DNA of 64,000 nucleotides. It comes from Streptomyces sp. NBC_01571. Lineage in GTDB: Bacteria > Actinomycetota > Actinomycetes > Streptomycetales > Streptomycetaceae. Made by a program: the position numbers and the translations under genes. Shown in pieces: positions 1-11,031 of this stretch (position 1 is the stretch's first letter; every line of letters begins with the position of its first letter). The notes beneath the pieces were generated by a model. That model ran no database searches and was not told the origin of the DNA. It saw nothing but the letters and a program-made list of their open reading frames with translations. Location: NCBI RefSeq assembly GCF_026339875.1, contig NZ_JAPEPZ010000001.1, forward strand, positions 8,928,001-8,992,000, written 5' to 3'.

Positions 1-1
1 G

Positions 2-2462
<2,461 letters not shown>

Positions 2463-2690
2463 GAGTCCCTCCTCTGCGTGCGGCGTGGGCGCGGTGCCCG
2501 GCGTGACGAACGATCGGCCTTCATGGTGACTACGATCCCTCGTTCGGCCCTCCGCGTCGTCGTACCTGAGCAGGCAATGAGTACTACTGCCGATGGAGTA
2601 CGACACGCGCCGTGTCCTCCCCTGGGTGGGCGACACGAGGGGGAGGCCCGCCGGTGGAATCCCCTAGGGGGCTTGGTACTACTGGTTTTC

Positions 2691-3437
2691 GTGGACCTCG
2701 ACCCCGATCTCGCGGCGCTCGACGCGCTCGGCGGTTTTTTCGTACTACGGACCGGCGTGCCGCCGCGCGGCCCGCTGCCGACCCTCGCGCGCGCGTACAC
2801 GGCACGAGAAGTCGATCACCCCGGAGAGGTTTACGGAGATCCGATAATTTTCCGTGTCCGGAAGGTCGCGGACGGTCTGCGGGCTCCGGAGACCCGTATC
2901 GCGGTGTCGGTGGCGCAGCAGGCGCTGGCGGCCCGCCTCTGGTCGGTCGCGCTGGGCGCCGCCGCGCTCTACGGGCACCTGCCCGACCTCGATCCGGAGC
3001 TGGTGCGCTGGGACCCGGACGGCAGCGCTCCGGACGACCTGTGGCTGTCCGAGGTGCGCGCCCTGCCCGCGAGCGCGATCGGGACGGTCGTGAGCGAGGG
3101 CCATCTCGGCCCGCTGGAGGCCGCCCTGCGGTCCCGGTACCGCGTCTCGCAGGGCCTGCTGCGGGGAAACGCTGCCTCGGCCCTGACGGGCGCCTGGCGC
3201 CAGCTGGACCGCTGGGCCCGCACCCATGACCGTACGGACGTGGCCGACCGGGCCCGCACCCTCGCCGTCGGCCTCCTCCGCGGGCCCGGTCTGGCCGGCC
3301 CCCTCGGCCCCCGTACGCTCCGCCGCCGCAGCTGCTGCCTCTACTACCGCCTGCCCGGCGGCGGTCTCTGCGGCGACTGCTGCTTCGACCGCGCGCCGGA
3401 CCGGACCGCCGGACGCCGGGGATCGCCCCGTTCCTGA
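2691..3437 (+). CDS. FhuF-type (2Fe-2S)-binding protein
   Basis: About 248 residues. The diagnostic feature is the C-terminal cysteine cluster CCLYYRLPGGGLCGDC (CC-x10-C-x2-C), which binds a 2Fe-2S cluster in the ferric siderophore reductase FhuF and related actinobacterial proteins. The N-terminal part has the general helical pattern of this family. The likely role is cytoplasmic iron release from siderophores, but no siderophore genes lie nearby. The start is uncertain: GTG 2691 gives MDLDPDLAALDALGGFF, which looks like a genuine N terminus, with AGGGGG about 20 bases upstream. An ATG at 2578 would add 38 residues of low-complexity sequence. The gene lies 73 bp upstream of glgA in the same direction. 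Confidence 0.75.
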   Translation: MDLDPDLAALDALGGFFVLRTGVPPRGPLPTLARAYTAREVDHPGEVYGDPIIFRVRKVADGLRAPETRIAVSVAQQALAARLWSVALGAAALYGHLPDLDPELVRWDPDGSAPDDLWLSEVRALPASAIGTVVSEGHLGPLEAALRSRYRVSQGLLRGNAASALTGAWRQLDRWARTHDRTDVADRARTLAVGLLRGPGLAGPLGPRTLRRRSCCLYYRLPGGGLCGDCCFDRAPDRTAGRRGSPRS

Positions 3438-3510
3438 GGGCCGTGGTCTTCCCCGAGCGCTCCTTGTGGGTGACCATGAGGGACACCGACCGGACGACGG
3501 GGGGTTCTGT

Positions 3511-4662
3511 GTGCGAGTGGGACTGCTGACCCGGGAGTATCCGCCGGATGTGTACGGCGGCGCGGGCGTCCATGTCGAGTTCCTCGCCCGGGAGTTGCGT
3601 GCGCTCACGGAGCTGGACGTGCACTGCTGGGGCGAGGGCGCGGCGGGCGGCGTCGTGCGCCACCGGCCCTGGCCCTCGCTCGACGGCGCCAACGACGCCC
3701 TGCGCACCTTCTCGGTGGACCTCGCCATCGCCGCCGCCCTCGAAGGCCGTGAACTCGTCCACTCGCACACCTGGTACGCCAACCTCGCCGGCCACTTCGG
3801 CAAGCTGCTGTACGGCATCCCGCACGTGATGACCGCCCACTCCCTGGAGCCGCTGCGCCCCTGGAAGGCCGAGCAGCTCGGCGGTGGTTACGCCCTCTCC
3901 AGCTGGGCCGAGCGCACCGCCATCGAGTCCGCCGACGCCGTCATCGCCGTCTCGGGTGCCATGCGCGAGGACATCCTGACCTGCTATCCGGCCCTGGACC
4001 CGGCGAAGGTGCGGGTCGTGCACAACGGCATCGACACCTCCCTCTACCGGCCGGATCACGGCACGGACGTGCTCGACCGCGTCGGCGTCGACACCGGCCG
4101 CCCCTACGTGCTGTTCGTCGGTCGTATCACCCGGCAGAAGGGTGTGCCCCAACTCCTGCGCGCGGTGCGCGACATCGATCCGGCCGTGCAGGTGGTGCTG
4201 TGCGCGGGCGCCCCCGACACCCCTGAGATCGGGCGGGAGTTCCGTGAACTCTTCCAGGAACTGAGCGGCGTCCGCGAGGGGGTGCACTGGATCCCGCAGA
4301 TGCTGCCGCGCCCGGACGTCATCCAACTCCTCACCCACGCGGCGGTGTTCGTCTGTCCCTCGGTCTACGAGCCGCTCGGCATCGTCAACCTGGAGGCGAT
4401 GGCCTGCGGAACGGCCGTGGTCGCGTCCCGGGTCGGCGGCATCCCCGAGGTCGTCGAGGACGGGGTGACGGGCGTGTTGGTGACGGTCGACGAGGACTTC
4501 GAGGCCTCCCTGGCGCGTGCCCTCGACTCGGTCCTCGCCGATCCCCTGGCCGCCCGGCGGATGGGTGAGGCCGGACAGGAGCGCGCGGTAAGGGAGTTCG
4601 GCTGGGACGCGGTGGCCCGAAGGACCGTCCAGTTGTACGAGGAAGTCCTCAAAGCGGGGTAA
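3511..4662 (+). CDS. glgA: GT4 glycosyltransferase, GlgM-type glycogen synthase (alpha-maltose-1-phosphate synthase)
   Basis: A 383-residue GT-B fold enzyme. The N terminus MRVGLLTREYPPDVYGGAG holds the glycine-rich donor loop, and FVCPSVYEPLGIVNLEAMACG near residue 290 carries the E-x7-E type GT4 motif. Actinobacterial enzymes of this length annotated glgA (for example the mycobacterial one) work mainly as GlgM, joining ADP-glucose and glucose-1-phosphate into maltose-1-phosphate for GlgE; that assignment is from family knowledge. The GTG start at 3511 follows a G-rich Shine-Dalgarno (about 3498-3504). glgC, which makes the ADP-glucose donor, begins 80 bp downstream, so the pair probably forms one unit. 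No glgE is visible in the window. Confidence 0.88.
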   Translation: MRVGLLTREYPPDVYGGAGVHVEFLARELRALTELDVHCWGEGAAGGVVRHRPWPSLDGANDALRTFSVDLAIAAALEGRELVHSHTWYANLAGHFGKLLYGIPHVMTAHSLEPLRPWKAEQLGGGYALSSWAERTAIESADAVIAVSGAMREDILTCYPALDPAKVRVVHNGIDTSLYRPDHGTDVLDRVGVDTGRPYVLFVGRITRQKGVPQLLRAVRDIDPAVQVVLCAGAPDTPEIGREFRELFQELSGVREGVHWIPQMLPRPDVIQLLTHAAVFVCPSVYEPLGIVNLEAMACGTAVVASRVGGIPEVVEDGVTGVLVTVDEDFEASLARALDSVLADPLAARRMGEAGQERAVREFGWDAVARRTVQLYEEVLKAG

Positions 4663-4742
4663 CCATCGGAGAGGCGTACTTCGGCAACAGGGCCCTGTCC
4701 GGCAACCGGGCGCGGCCCGAGCGGGCGTAGAGGGGCGGCGGC

Positions 4743-6002
4743 ATGCGGCGAACGGGATACCCCCTGGGCGAGTGGAGCCGGGACCTGGGGGAGGGGCCTT
4801 CCGTACTGGGAATCGTACTCGCGGGAGGAGAGGGCAAGCGTCTGATGCCCCTCACCGCGGACCGCGCGAAACCCGCGGTCACCTTCGGCGGTACCTACCG
4901 CCTCGTGGACTTCGTGCTCTCCAATCTCGTCAACGCGGACATCCTGCGCATCTGCGTCCTGACGCAGTACAAGTCGCACTCGCTGGACCGGCATGTGACG
5001 ACGACCTGGCGGATGTCGAGCCTGCTCGGCAACTACGTCACGCCGGTCCCCGCCCAGCAGCGGCTCGGCCCGCGCTGGTACCTGGGCAGCGCGGACGCGA
5101 TCCTGCAGTCCCTCAACCTCGTGTACGACGAACGGCCCGACTACATCGCGGTGTTCGGCGCCGACCACGTCTACCGCATGGACCCCCGGCAGATGCTCGC
5201 CCAGCACATCGAGAGCGGCGCGGGCGTGACCGTGGCGGGGATACGGGTGCCACGCACCGAGTCCTCCTCGTTCGGTGTCATCACCCCCGGCTCCGACGGC
5301 CAGACCGTGCGGGGTTTCCTGGAGAAGCCCGCCGACCCGCCGGGACTGCCCGACGACCCCGGCTGCGTCTTCGCGTCGATGGGCAACTACATCTTCACCA
5401 CCAAGGCCCTGGTGGAGGCGCTCCAGCGGGATGCCGAGGACGAGCACTCGGTGCACGACATGGGCGGGTCGATCCTCCCCATGCTCACCGACCGCGGCGA
5501 GGCGCGGCTCTACGACTTCAGCGAGAACCACGTGCCCGGGGAGACGACCCGGGACCAGGGGTACTGGCGCGACGTCGGCACGCTCGACGCGTACTACGAC
5601 GCTCACATGGACCTGATCGCCGAACGCCCCGCCTTCAACCTCTACAACCGCAGGTGGCCCATCTACACGCACTCCGGGCAGCTCTCGCCGGCGAGATTCA
5701 GCGCCGGGGGCATCGCGAGCGAGTCGATCGTCAGCGCGGGCTGTCTGATCCGGGGGCAGGTCTCGCGGTCGGTGCTCTCGCCGGGCGTCCTCGTCGACCC
5801 GGGTGCCGTCGTCCAGGGCTCGGTCCTGCACGACAACGTCCGCATAGGGCGTGGCGCGGTGGTGCGCGGCGCCGTCCTGGACAAGAACGTCGAGGTGCCC
5901 CCGGGTGCGACGATCGGCGTCAACCCCGAGCGGGACGCGGAGCTCTACACGGTCTCCAGGAGCGGGGTGATCGCGCTCGGGAAGGGCCGGCTCGTGTCGT
6001 AG
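4743..6002 (+). CDS. glgC: Glucose-1-phosphate adenylyltransferase (ADP-glucose pyrophosphorylase)
   Basis: A 419-residue nucleotidyltransferase making ADP-glucose from ATP and glucose-1-phosphate. The N-terminal [17 protein letters not shown] is the signature nucleotide-binding loop, followed by [19 protein letters not shown] and the catalytic-region aspartate in [10 protein letters not shown]. The C-terminal third has hexapeptide-repeat beta-helix sequence ([20 protein letters not shown]). The start gives a slightly long leader ([15 protein letters not shown]) before the conserved block, behind a weak G-rich ribosome site. It follows glgA closely, and a strong palindromic hairpin lies 24 bp after the stop. 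Confidence 0.92.
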   Translation: MRRTGYPLGEWSRDLGEGPSVLGIVLAGGEGKRLMPLTADRAKPAVTFGGTYRLVDFVLSNLVNADILRICVLTQYKSHSLDRHVTTTWRMSSLLGNYVTPVPAQQRLGPRWYLGSADAILQSLNLVYDERPDYIAVFGADHVYRMDPRQMLAQHIESGAGVTVAGIRVPRTESSSFGVITPGSDGQTVRGFLEKPADPPGLPDDPGCVFASMGNYIFTTKALVEALQRDAEDEHSVHDMGGSILPMLTDRGEARLYDFSENHVPGETTRDQGYWRDVGTLDAYYDAHMDLIAERPAFNLYNRRWPIYTHSGQLSPARFSAGGIASESIVSAGCLIRGQVSRSVLSPGVLVDPGAVVQGSVLHDNVRIGRGAVVRGAVLDKNVEVPPGATIGVNPERDAELYTVSRSGVIALGKGRLVS

Positions 6003-6025
6003 ACGGGGCCGCGCGCTCCGACGAC

Positions 6026-6049
6026 CGTCCGGCCGGGCCCGGCCGGACG
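6026..6049. terminator. Perfect 24-bp GC palindrome downstream of glgC, probable terminator
   Basis: A perfect inverted repeat (CGTCCGGCCGGG and its reverse complement, no spacer) starts 24 bases after the glgC stop. There is no T tract, as is common for Streptomyces hairpins, so termination is inferred from position and stem strength. Confidence 0.55.
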
Positions 6050-6417
6050 AGGTGCGTGGGCTGTCCGGAAATCCGGCGGATTCTCGTACGGCCGTACGGT
6101 TTTGATGCCCCGTACGGCCGTGCGCGGCGGGTGCTTCGCATGGGCGTACGGATCCGTTCCCCGCCACTGAGCGCGGTCCTGGGCGCGGTCTCCGTGCGAC
6201 GCGTTCACTCTCGGCGCTGAGCCGTCCGGCTGGGCTTCTGAGGGCTCTGTGGGGTGTCCGGGTCCGAACTGAGCTCAAGCGTCCCTTGTGTCCGACCCCT
6301 CTTTCAGGGGCCGGGCTTAATCTGCTGTTAACTGTGCGTAGCTTGATCGTACTTGACCGTAATCGCCTCTCGGGGTTTGACTGCTTGCTCAACCGTCGTC
6401 GACGCGAGAGCAAGCCC
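6050..6417. other. Intergenic spacer with repeated CGTACGGCCG motifs and a leader stem-loop
   Basis: No convincing gene. It contains a perfect 14-bp palindrome CGTACGGCCGTACG (6085-6098) and a second related CGTACGGCCG about 20 bp later. Just before the next start codon CTTGCTC (6384-6390) and GAGCAAG (6408-6414) can pair across a 17-base loop, which would place a stem over the weak ribosome-binding region of the acyltransferase gene. The 5' control region of that gene presumably lies here; no clear -35/-10 pair was identified. Confidence 0.4.
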
Positions 6418-7749
6418 TTGACTTCCGATCTCCTCGCACCACTCGACCTGGCGTTCTGGAACATCGAGTCCGACCAGCACCCGATGCACCTCGGTGCCCT
6501 CGGTGTCTTCACGGCGCATTCGCCCACCGCGGGCGCGCACGCCGCCGACCTGCTCGCGGCCCGCGCGGCCGGGGTTCCCGGGCTGCGCATGCGGATCCGC
6601 GACGTCTGGCAGCCTCTCGTCTACCCGCCGACCTTCGGAAGCGCGACCCGGGAGCCCGCGCCCCACTTCGACCCCCTCGACCACGTCCGGCTGCACGCGC
6701 CGACCACGGACTTCCACACGGCGGCGGGACGGCTCATGGAGCGCCCGCTGATGCGCGGCCGGCCGCCCTGGGAGGCGCATGTCCTGCCCGGCGAGGACGG
6801 CACCTCGTTCGCCGTGTTCTTCAAGTTCCACCACGCCCTGGCCGACGGGCTGCGGGCGCTCATGCTCGCCGCCGCCCTCATGGACCCGGTGGACATGCCG
6901 GAACCCCGCCCGCGGCCCGCGGAGCCGCCGCGGGGGCTCTTCCCGGACGTCCGCAAGCTGCCGGGGCTCGTCCGCGGCACCCTCTCCGACGTGGGCCGGG
7001 CCCTGGACATCGGCGCCTCGGTCGCCCGCGCCACCCTCGGTGTCCGCTCCTCACCCGCGCTGACCTCGCGGCCCACCGGCACCCGCCGCATCGCGGGCGT
7101 GTCCCTCGACCTGGACGACGTGCACCGCGTCCGCAAGAGCGTCGGCGGCACCGTCAACGACGTCCTGATCGCCGTCGTCGCGGGCGCCCTGCGCACCTGG
7201 CTCGACGAGCGCGGCGACGGCAGCGAGGGCGTGGCACCCCGTGCCCTGATCCCCGTCTCCAGGCGCCGTCCGCGCACCGCGCACCCACAGGGCAACCGGC
7301 TCTCCGGCTACCTGATACGGCTTCCGGTGGACGACCCGGACCCGGTCGGCCGGCTGCGCGCGGTGCGTACGGCCATGGACCGCAACAAGGACGCGGGCCC
7401 CAACCGGGGAGCGGGTGCCGTGGCGCTGCTCGCCGACCACGTGCCGCCGCTCGGCCATCGTCTCGGCGGCCCCGTCGTCGGCCAGGCGGCCCGGCTGCTC
7501 TTCGACATCCTCGTCACCAGCGTGCCGCTGCCCAGCCTCGGACTGAAGCTCGGCGGCTGCCCGCTCGCCGAGGTCTATCCGCTCGCGCCGCTGGCCCGCG
7601 GCCAGGCACTGGCGGTGGCGGTCTCGACGTTCCGCGGGCGGGTCCACTACGGGCTCGTCGCCGACGCGGAGGCCGTACCGGACCTGCACCGGCTGGCCCG
7701 CGCGCTGACCGAGGAGGTGGAGACGTTGATCATCGCCACCGGCCCCTGA
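6418..7749 (+). CDS. Wax ester synthase / diacylglycerol O-acyltransferase (WS/DGAT)
   Basis: A 443-residue bifunctional acyltransferase that esterifies diacylglycerol or fatty alcohols with acyl-CoA, the last step of triacylglycerol storage in actinomycetes. The active-site HHxxxDG motif is HHALADG near residue 139, and the second family motif is GGTVNDVLIAVVAGALR near residue 240. The start is the TTG at 6418, giving MTSDLLAPLDLAFWNIES, which matches the family N terminus; sequence upstream in frame is not protein-like. From memory, S. coelicolor SCO0958, shown to have DGAT activity, lies in the matching chromosomal region. It is likely membrane-associated at lipid droplets. A 12-bp palindrome (7755-7766) follows the stop. 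Confidence 0.9.
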   Translation: MTSDLLAPLDLAFWNIESDQHPMHLGALGVFTAHSPTAGAHAADLLAARAAGVPGLRMRIRDVWQPLVYPPTFGSATREPAPHFDPLDHVRLHAPTTDFHTAAGRLMERPLMRGRPPWEAHVLPGEDGTSFAVFFKFHHALADGLRALMLAAALMDPVDMPEPRPRPAEPPRGLFPDVRKLPGLVRGTLSDVGRALDIGASVARATLGVRSSPALTSRPTGTRRIAGVSLDLDDVHRVRKSVGGTVNDVLIAVVAGALRTWLDERGDGSEGVAPRALIPVSRRRPRTAHPQGNRLSGYLIRLPVDDPDPVGRLRAVRTAMDRNKDAGPNRGAGAVALLADHVPPLGHRLGGPVVGQAARLLFDILVTSVPLPSLGLKLGGCPLAEVYPLAPLARGQALAVAVSTFRGRVHYGLVADAEAVPDLHRLARALTEEVETLIIATGP

Positions 7750-7863
7750 GAGGCCGGTGATCACCGCGGGTTTGGCGCCTTGCCCCCTTGCTCCGTAAAA
7801 TTCCGCCTTCGAAAGCGAGCGCGGTTCGAGCGCGGCGCGAAAACCCAGGAAGCGGCAACGGCG

Positions 7864-9387
7864 ATGACGGTGACAGAGGACGGCCAGGCGGCTCTCGCCG
7901 TGGACACGGCAGAGGACGACCGGGCGGCTTCCGCCGTCGACGCGGCAGCGGAGGCGTACGGGCCCGGCATCGACCCGGAGCGGCTGGCCGTCTGCCTCAG
8001 CGTGCTCGACGAGCTCGACAGGATCGACGTCGACCACCCCGACGCCATCGCCGTGCGCCGTGCCACCGCGGGCATCTACCGCACGGTGAAGCAGCGCCGC
8101 CGCCAGGATCGCAGGGCCGCCAAGACTGCCCACGACAAGGCCGTCACCGAGTCCACCGCCACCGGTTCCGCCCAGCGCATCGATGACGAGACCGAGGGCA
8201 TCCTGCCCTCGTCCGTCACCGAGGCCGGCGAGATCGCGGGGATACTCCAGCGCCCGCGCTCCTGCTACATCTGCAAGACGCGGTACGTCGAGGTCGACTA
8301 CTTCTACCACCAGCTCTGCCAGAACTGCGCGGCCGAGAACCGCGCCCGCCGCGACGCCCGCACCGACCTCACCGGCAAGCGCGCGCTGCTCACCGGCGGC
8401 CGCGCCAAGATCGGCATGTACATCGCGCTGCGGCTGTTGCGCGACGGCGCCCACACCACCATCACCACACGCTTCCCGAACGACGCGATCCGCCGCTTCA
8501 AGGCCATGCCCGACAGCGACGAGTGGATCGGCCGGCTGAAGATCGTCGGCATCGACCTGCGCGACCCGGCCCAGGTCGTCGCGCTCGCCGACTCCGTCGC
8601 CGCCGCGGGCCCGCTCGACATCCTGATCAACAACGCCGCCCAGACCGTACGCCGCTCGCCCCAGGCCTACGGCGAGCTGCTCGCCGCCGAGTCCGGCCCG
8701 CTGCCCGCCGGCGAGCTGCCGCCCGCCGAGGTCATCGGTACCTTCGGCTCCGGCGCGGTGGCCGCGCTCCCGGTCCCCGGCGGCGGCGCGCTGACCGCCC
8801 AGGACGTCACGGACCTCGCGCTGGTGTCCGGATCCGCCTCGCTGGAGCGGATCGCGGCCGGTACGGCCATCGACGCCGGCGGCCTCGTGCCCGACCTGCA
8901 CGACACCAACAGCTGGATCCAGGCCGTCGAGGAGGTCACGCCGGTCGAGCTGCTCGAGGTCCAGCTCTGCAACTCCACCGCGCCGTTCATCCTCATCAGC
9001 CGCCTGCGCGCGGCGATGGCGGCCGCGCGGGCCGAGCGGACGTACATCGTGAACGTCTCCGCGATGGAGGGCGTCTTCAGCCGCGGCTACAAGGGCGCCG
9101 GCCACCCGCACACCAACATGGCCAAGGCCGCCCTGAACATGCTCACGCGCACCAGCGCCCAGGAGATGTTCGAGAAGGACCGCATCCTGATGACCGCCGT
9201 GGACACCGGCTGGATCACCGACGAGCGCCCGCACCCCGACAAGATGCGCCTCGCCGACGCGGGCTTCCACGCCCCCCTCGACCTCGTCGACGGCGCGGCC
9301 CGCGTGTACGACCCGATCGTGCGCGGCGAGCAGGGCGAGGACCTCTACGGCGTCTTCATGAAGGACTACGCGCCCGGCAAGTGGTAG
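7864..9387 (+). CDS. Atypical SDR-family protein with N-terminal zinc ribbon
   Basis: A 507-residue protein. Residues 1-135 are acidic/basic and helical. A four-cysteine site follows (CYIC-x14-CQNC, about 138-159), which looks like a zinc ribbon. From about residue 175 there is a Rossmann fold with TGGRAKIG as the nucleotide-binding loop and the SDR NNAA motif (about 257). An insertion of roughly 90 residues follows, then the NVSAMEG active-site serine region. The usual YxxxK reads TNMAK, so the catalytic Tyr is replaced by Thr. It may be a non-canonical reductase or a nucleotide-binding regulator; the function is unknown. ATG 7864 has AGGAAG upstream. It is 114 bp downstream of the acyltransferase, in the same direction. 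Confidence 0.7.
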   Translation: MTVTEDGQAALAVDTAEDDRAASAVDAAAEAYGPGIDPERLAVCLSVLDELDRIDVDHPDAIAVRRATAGIYRTVKQRRRQDRRAAKTAHDKAVTESTATGSAQRIDDETEGILPSSVTEAGEIAGILQRPRSCYICKTRYVEVDYFYHQLCQNCAAENRARRDARTDLTGKRALLTGGRAKIGMYIALRLLRDGAHTTITTRFPNDAIRRFKAMPDSDEWIGRLKIVGIDLRDPAQVVALADSVAAAGPLDILINNAAQTVRRSPQAYGELLAAESGPLPAGELPPAEVIGTFGSGAVAALPVPGGGALTAQDVTDLALVSGSASLERIAAGTAIDAGGLVPDLHDTNSWIQAVEEVTPVELLEVQLCNSTAPFILISRLRAAMAAARAERTYIVNVSAMEGVFSRGYKGAGHPHTNMAKAALNMLTRTSAQEMFEKDRILMTAVDTGWITDERPHPDKMRLADAGFHAPLDLVDGAARVYDPIVRGEQGEDLYGVFMKDYAPGKW

Positions 9388-9648
9388 CCCGGCCCGTGCA
9401 CGGACCGCGGGTGCGCGCGGCCGGCGGGTGAGGGTTGTCCCCGGGCCGTTCGCGCCGGAGGCGTCGAAGGTCTCGAAGGCCGCCTTCGCCGCCTTCGCCG
9501 TCTTCGGACCGGCGGACCTCCGGGACGCGGCGCCACTACGCCGACGGAGTCCGGGGCGGCGCATCCCGCGGTGCGCGGCGAGGCAGCCGCGGCCGGCAGC
9601 GGTGTTGTCCCGCCCCGGTGCCCCGACCGTCGCCGCCGACGCGCGGTC
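9388..9648. other. Convergent intergenic spacer with a short CGAAGG/CCTTCG hairpin
   Basis: No gene is supported. CGAAGG (9474-9479) and CCTTCG (9483-9488) form a tight stem within a run of repeated CTTCG/CGAAG words, which could act as a two-way terminator between the convergent SDR genes. Confidence 0.35.
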
Positions 9649-10455
9649 TCACCGCCCGCCGTCCGGTGCGCGGGTGCGCAGACGGTCGTGCAGGGCGTGG
9701 CCGGCCCCGTGCGCGGCCCGGACCCGGGTCCCTCCGTCGACCAGCAGATCGGCGCCGGTGATCCACTCGGCGGCGTCGGAGGCCAGCCACACCACCGCCC
9801 GCGCGACGTCCTCGGGCCGGCCGATACGGCCCAGCGGGAGCCCGGCGCCGAGTTCGTCCTCGGAGTCCTCCCAGACGAAGCGGGCCATCTCGGTGCGGAC
9901 GAGACCGGGCGAGACGGAGTTGACCCGGACCCTCGGGGCCAGTTCGCCGGCGAGCTGCCGGGTGAGGTGCAGCAGGGCCGCTTTGCTGGTGCCGTACGCG
10001 CCCACGAGCGGTCCCACGTGGTCCGCGCCCTCCGTGCACACGTTCACGATCGCGCCGCCGTGCTCGCCCATCCAGCCGTGCCAGGCGTACTGCGCCAACC
10101 GCAGCGCGGCCTCGACGTTGACGGTGAACGCCGTACGCCAGCGGTCCGGATCGACGTCCATGAGCGGGCCGTACGGCTGGTTGGTCGCCGCGTTGTTCAC
10201 CACGAGGTCGAGGCGCCCGAACTCGCGCAGCGCCAGCCCGGTCACGGCTCTCAGATGCGCCGGATCGGCGACCGAACCGGCGAGTGCGACCCCGCCGAGC
10301 CGCTCGGCGGCCCGGCCCACCGCGTCCGCGTCCCGGCCGGTCACGCACACCCGTGCCCCCGCCCGGGAGAGCTCCTCGGCGACGGCCAGCCCGATCCCGC
10401 GCGAGGCTCCGGTCACGATGGCGGCCCGGCCCCGCAGTCCGTACGGTGACGTCAT
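9649..10455 (-). CDS. Short-chain dehydrogenase/reductase
   Basis: A 268-residue classical SDR. TGASRGIG is the NAD(P)-binding loop, NNAA follows beta-4, and YGTSKAALL provides the YxxxK catalytic pair with an upstream Ser/Thr (NVCTEG). The substrate is not inferable. A short extra C-terminal tail (about 20 residues) is rich in His and Arg. The ATG lies 25 bp downstream of the HD-like gene stop on the same strand, so the two are probably co-transcribed with the permease further upstream. No strong ribosome site is seen. Confidence 0.85.
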   Translation of the reverse strand: MTSPYGLRGRAAIVTGASRGIGLAVAEELSRAGARVCVTGRDADAVGRAAERLGGVALAGSVADPAHLRAVTGLALREFGRLDLVVNNAATNQPYGPLMDVDPDRWRTAFTVNVEAALRLAQYAWHGWMGEHGGAIVNVCTEGADHVGPLVGAYGTSKAALLHLTRQLAGELAPRVRVNSVSPGLVRTEMARFVWEDSEDELGAGLPLGRIGRPEDVARAVVWLASDAAEWITGADLLVDGGTRVRAAHGAGHALHDRLRTRAPDGGR

Positions 10456-10480
10456 CCGCGTACCGTCTCATGACGGTCCG

Positions 10481-10936
10481 TCAGTCGACAGCCCCCAGCC
10501 GGGAGTGCTGCGCCGCCACCAGCTCCACCACCGTGCGCCAGTCCTCCAGCACCCCGGCGTGGAGTCCGGCGACCCGGCCCGCGTCGCAGGCCTGGCGCAG
10601 GCTCAGCGCGTCGTCGGCGTCGCAGGGGTCCGGCCGGCCGCCGGAGTGGAGGCGTCCCAGGCGGGAGACGCGGGCGCCGAGCAGCGGCCCCACCAGGTCC
10701 GGCACCGGCCCGGCGTGCGCGGTGGCGTCGCCGGGGAGCGGCAGCCGGCCGATGCCATGGACCAGACCCGCCACCTGAAGTTCCTTGTCGGCGGGGTGGC
10801 TGCGGCGCAGCAGGGCGGCGGTCTGCAGCGCGTGGTCGTGCACGTCGACCGGGCCACCGCTGCCGGCCGCGGTGTGCCGGGTGTCCCGGCAGGCGTGCAG
10901 CAGGTCCATCAGCTCCTCGACGCTGCGCAGCTCCAT
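10481..10936 (-). CDS. Small HD/PhnZ-like protein with degenerate metal site
   Basis: A 151-residue protein. The segment HDHALQTAALLRRSHP then LQVAGLVHGIGRL resembles the helix pair of HD-domain oxygenases and phosphohydrolases (PhnZ/inositol oxygenase type), where the second segment normally reads LLHDIGHL. Here the HD doublet is HG and the following His is Arg, so metal binding and catalysis are doubtful. The late segment DADDALSLRQACDAGRVAG fits the C-terminal part of the same family. ATG 10936 has GGAAGGA upstream. It lies between the permease and SDR genes. An alternative is a degenerate paralogue under decay, but the reading frame is intact. Confidence 0.6.
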   Translation of the reverse strand: MELRSVEELMDLLHACRDTRHTAAGSGGPVDVHDHALQTAALLRRSHPADKELQVAGLVHGIGRLPLPGDATAHAGPVPDLVGPLLGARVSRLGRLHSGGRPDPCDADDALSLRQACDAGRVAGLHAGVLEDWRTVVELVAAQHSRLGAVD

Positions 10937-10984
10937 GCTTCGGTCCTTCCGCGAGAAAAGCCGTTGCCGGGCGCCAGCACAACA

Positions 10985-11006
10985 TGGCCGGCTTGCGAAC
11001 CGGCCA
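10985..11006. terminator. Stem-loop between permease and HD-like genes
   Basis: TGGCCGG (10985-10991) pairs with CCGGCCA (11000-11006) across an 8-base loop, 26 bases beyond the permease stop on the minus strand. It may weaken read-through or stabilise the permease message; no T tract follows. Confidence 0.35.
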
Positions 11007-11031
11007 ACGGGACCTGAACTGCGCGCCGTGT

